NCBI GenBank assembly: GCA_040182905.1
Contig: JARQWU010000141.1
Span: forward strand, 1 to 25,934
Origin: Barthelona sp. PAP020
Lineage: Eukaryota > Metamonada: BaSk clade
DNA: 25,934 bases
Direction: 5' to 3'
Shown: positions 23,600 to 25,934 of the stretch, one piece after another
Layout: each line of letters opens with the position of its first letter
How positions within the stretch are numbered: position 1 is the first letter of the stretch
Translations under genes and position numbers: made by a program
The notes under the pieces: model-generated
The model's database searches: none
What the model was told of the DNA's origin: nothing
The model's input: only the letters and a program-made list of their open reading frames with translations

Positions 23600-25639
23600 T
23601 CACAAAATATCACTCAAAATTTCAATTGCGTTTAGACAACACTTTTCTTCAAATTCATTTGATGGATCAATAGCTTCAATAAGCTTCCATAATTCCTCAT
23701 ATTGTTCTGAAGAAAGTTCAAATTGTCTTTGATTCAATAAAAAACAAATTAAACACAAGATAACTCCATCAAAACAACCAGTTTCAATATTTTTTGAATA
23801 AATTTCAATGATGAAGAGAAATAACTCATTCAAAATTTCATTTTCAACTTTTAATATTGGAAAATCACTAATCTTTTTCAATTGTAAAAGTTTCCCAAAC
23901 ATTTTGAATTTTTTATTCACCAATAATTTCTTTAATCGATTGCAATTATCGTCTAAACTGGAAATTATTGAATTTATTGATTCAGCAGTGATTGTCAATT
24001 TGCTATAAAATAATTTGAACATTTCGATGTCATCATTGCTAGAATGCAATGTAGCCACTTTCAACAATTCATTTAACCAAATCTCAATATCATCCCAAAT
24101 ACTGGCATCAACGTTTGGCATAACATCTGTGGAAGGGTATACCATTGAAATTTGAGGCATAATAGGTTCAGTTTCAATATGAATGGATGATGGTACCATT
24201 TCATAATTTTCAAAGTTTTCAAAGTTTTCAAAGTTTTCATAATTTTCATAATTATCAAAAGGTTCAAAAGGAGCAAATGTTTCAGGAACCATAAAATTAT
24301 CAATTGTTGAAGAATTTTGAAAAGGTTGGAAATTTTCAAACAATTTATTTTCCAATTTTGATTTCAATTTTGAACAATCAAAAAAAAAGATATCTTTTGA
24401 TATTGAATGAACAGCATAAATGTAATGATCGACCACAATCCAATTATATAAAGAAGAAACATCAAGTTTATACAAAGGAATAATATTTAGATGATTAGAA
24501 AAAGCAGGTAAAGGAGAAATTTTATCATCCATTTCAAATAATAATAAAACGTTTTCAAAAATGATGGTTAATAATATTCTTTCTTCTTTTTGAAATGGAA
24601 CAATGAAAGAATGTATAATTTTTGATTTAAAATAATTTTTCCATTTTGGAGCATAGGTATCGATAGGTAATTTTGTATAATTATGTGGATATAAAGAAAA
24701 GAAGATTAAAGTACCTTCAGAATTAATAATTAAATAATGGTTATCCAATTCTTTTGAATACATGTTAGCAATTCTCCTAGAATTTGCTAGATTATAGAGA
24801 TAAACAGAATTCTTAATAATCATCTCTTTATCATCATTTATTACTTGATAATCATTTAAAACATCTAAAAATTCATATTTTAACATATTTTCTTCATATA
24901 AATGACAATAGATGAAAATTAAATCTTCTCCATTCATTGTAAACTTAGATAAATATTTTTTAAACTTATGAACTTTTAAACCATTCTTTCCAGAAAAAAT
25001 AATTTGTCTCCCATTTTCATTTTCACAAAATTTTTGGGACTTTTGAAACTTTTGAAACTTTTGACCAATTCTTACTAAATTTAAAAATCTAAAATTTTCA
25101 AATGAATAATAAATCAATAATGTTTGACTTTTCACATATAAATAATTGAAAATTAAATCTTTTGATGGAGACTTTATCATAAAAACAAGATCTACACCAG
25201 TCAAATCAAATTCATATACACATATCAGATAAGAAGTTACCAAAAATATTTGATTATCAACTAATTCTAGTTGTTTAATTGAATTCTTTATTGAAATCTT
25301 TTTCCCATTGGAAAAATAATATAAATCAACAATATTATTGATACGTTTCTTTTTTGTATCAATAATTACTAATTGAGGACTCATATTTTGTTCAGTATTG
25401 ATACAAAATACTAAATATTGGCCAAAATTAAAACTGAATCGAATTATATTATGTTGTTTAAATATTTCTAAATCGTTCATCACAAGTTCAAAAGAATATT
25501 CATTTTCATCTTCTTTGACATTTGTATCAAAATCATGCGTGGAATTATCAAAATCTAAAGTTAAATCACATGCATCAGTAAAATGGTTTTCAAAATATTC
25601 TTTTAAAGCATTCAAATCATATGGATCCTTATTTTTCAT
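23600..25639 (-). CDS. Unidentified 679-aa protein, propeller-like N-terminal part and helical C-terminal part
   Basis: I do not recognise this family. Residues about 60-440 are alternating beta strands with hydrophobic cores (FSFNFGQYLVFCI, NQIFLVTSYLICVYEF, NHYLIINSEGTLIFFSLYP), suggestive of a degenerate beta-propeller without clear WD motifs. A linker follows with Phe/Pro-rich sequence and a triplet repeat of Glu-Asn-Phe/Tyr. The last ~170 residues are helical, with Leu/Ile-rich segments such as LNELFLFIIEIYSKNI, possibly a helical repeat. A short FQKFQKSQKF repeat sits in the propeller part. The open frame extends upstream to a TTG at 25720, but the first ATG is 25639 (MKNKDPYDLN). It lies 95 bp downstream of the TRAPPC4 stop on the same strand. 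Propeller plus helical tail is common in coat and trafficking proteins; this is only a suggestion. Confidence 0.65.
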   Translation of the reverse strand: MKNKDPYDLNALKEYFENHFTDACDLTLDFDNSTHDFDTNVKEDENEYSFELVMNDLEIFKQHNIIRFSFNFGQYLVFCINTEQNMSPQLVIIDTKKKRINNIVDLYYFSNGKKISIKNSIKQLELVDNQIFLVTSYLICVYEFDLTGVDLVFMIKSPSKDLIFNYLYVKSQTLLIYYSFENFRFLNLVRIGQKFQKFQKSQKFCENENGRQIIFSGKNGLKVHKFKKYLSKFTMNGEDLIFIYCHLYEENMLKYEFLDVLNDYQVINDDKEMIIKNSVYLYNLANSRRIANMYSKELDNHYLIINSEGTLIFFSLYPHNYTKLPIDTYAPKWKNYFKSKIIHSFIVPFQKEERILLTIIFENVLLLFEMDDKISPLPAFSNHLNIIPLYKLDVSSLYNWIVVDHYIYAVHSISKDIFFFDCSKLKSKLENKLFENFQPFQNSSTIDNFMVPETFAPFEPFDNYENYENFENFENFENYEMVPSSIHIETEPIMPQISMVYPSTDVMPNVDASIWDDIEIWLNELLKVATLHSSNDDIEMFKLFYSKLTITAESINSIISSLDDNCNRLKKLLVNKKFKMFGKLLQLKKISDFPILKVENEILNELFLFIIEIYSKNIETGCFDGVILCLICFLLNQRQFELSSEQYEELWKLIEAIDPSNEFEEKCCLNAIEILSDIL
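24200..24258 (-). repeat. Nine-base coding tandem repeat (Glu-Asn-Phe/Tyr)
   Basis: About six copies of a 9-nt unit (GAAAACTTT and variants ending in TAT) read in frame as ENF or ENY within the linker of the 679-aa protein. The length keeps the frame, so copy number can change without breaking the gene. Confidence 0.85.
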
Positions 25640-25734
25640 ACAATTCTTTTCATCAATAACATCTAAAAAAAAGAAAATTTCTAATTTGTGTCTTTTTATC
25701 AATATGAATATGGAATTCAAAAAGTATTATACAT

Positions 25735-25934
25735 TTATTTATAAATTAAATCTTTCAGTTTTTGTTCAAATAACTCTGATTTAATGGGCATATCTTGTCT
25801 TTGAAAAGGATTCTTTAAGGCATAATTACAATATAAAAAATAAATTTCATCCAATAAATCTTCAATACCTTGGGTTATAACATCTGTAATGGCACATATT
25901 GTTAATTTAGTAGGTGTTGTTAAACATACCATTT
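25735..25934 (-). CDS. TRAPPC4: TRAPPC4 (Trs23), C-terminal part; 5' end outside window
   Basis: The final 65 or so residues of TRAPPC4, a longin-fold subunit of the TRAPP complex that activates Rab1/Ypt1 for ER-to-Golgi and autophagy traffic. The C-terminal family signature is clear: GIEDLLDEIYFLY, then YALKNPFQ, DMPIKSELFEQKL, compared with the family pattern of a LLRKIYE helix, a (F/V)LKNPFY turn and an EMPIRCELFDxNL end. The ATG at 25932 is probably an internal Met, since the full protein is about 140-220 aa and the N-terminal longin part is missing. The stop is TAA at 25735. Confidence 0.85.
   Translation of the reverse strand, partial: MVCLTTPTKLTICAITDVITQGIEDLLDEIYFLYCNYALKNPFQRQDMPIKSELFEQKLKDLIYK

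Noticed and set aside
23808-24339. Open frames on both strands overlapping the 679-aa gene
   Set aside because: They are shadows caused by low-complexity AT-rich and 9-nt-repeat coding sequence.

Overview
The window reads as compact nuclear DNA of an AT-rich, deep-branching protist. Genes are dense and nearly all intron-less on both strands, with short AT-rich spacers. Products are eukaryotic only: retromer VPS26, Ran GTPase, ESCRT-III Snf7, TRAPP subunit TRAPPC4 and an SF3B3-like splicing propeller. The one clear intron is 38 nt, lies in the Ran gene, and ends in a branch-point motif fused to the acceptor (ACTAAT plus 6 nt to AG). That spacing, together with a mammalian-type adenylyl-cyclase-like membrane protein, suggests a parabasalid (trichomonad-like) host. 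This is an inference; another AT-rich amoeboid or flagellate protist cannot be excluded. Stop codons are standard (TAA, TAG and TGA are all used).

Left half (1-15126), the ordinary gene-dense part. The 3' tail of an unknown gene (+) faces an SDS22-like LRR gene (-), which diverges from VPS26 (+). A WD40 gene with one internal frame break (-) follows, then a DUF789-like gene (-), Ran (-, one intron), a two-module adenylyl-cyclase-like membrane protein whose catalytic residues are lost (+), Snf7/CHMP4 (-), an SF3B3-like propeller (+) and an HDDC2-type HD-domain phosphohydrolase (+).

Right half (15127-25934), more dynamic. It holds a decayed paralogue of the WD40 gene (+, start codon changed to CTG, several frame breaks), a pair of diverged roughly 0.4-kb tandem repeats, an elongator tRNA-Met (-), and a 3.9-kb DIRS-type tyrosine-recombinase retrotransposon (-). 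The retrotransposon has perfect 47-bp inverted terminal repeats and intact Gag-like and RT/RNase H/recombinase ORFs, and it sits 166 bp upstream of the tRNA. It is visibly richer in G+C than the host genes. Two more propeller-like genes (-) follow, and the 3' end of TRAPPC4 (-) runs off the right edge.

The most interesting items are: the DIRS element, with its +1 gag/pol overlap, nested complementary sequence at one end and no methyltransferase domain; the cyclase-like protein that keeps the full two-module architecture but not the catalytic residues; and the WD40 pair in which both copies change frame in the same direction inside the same blade.
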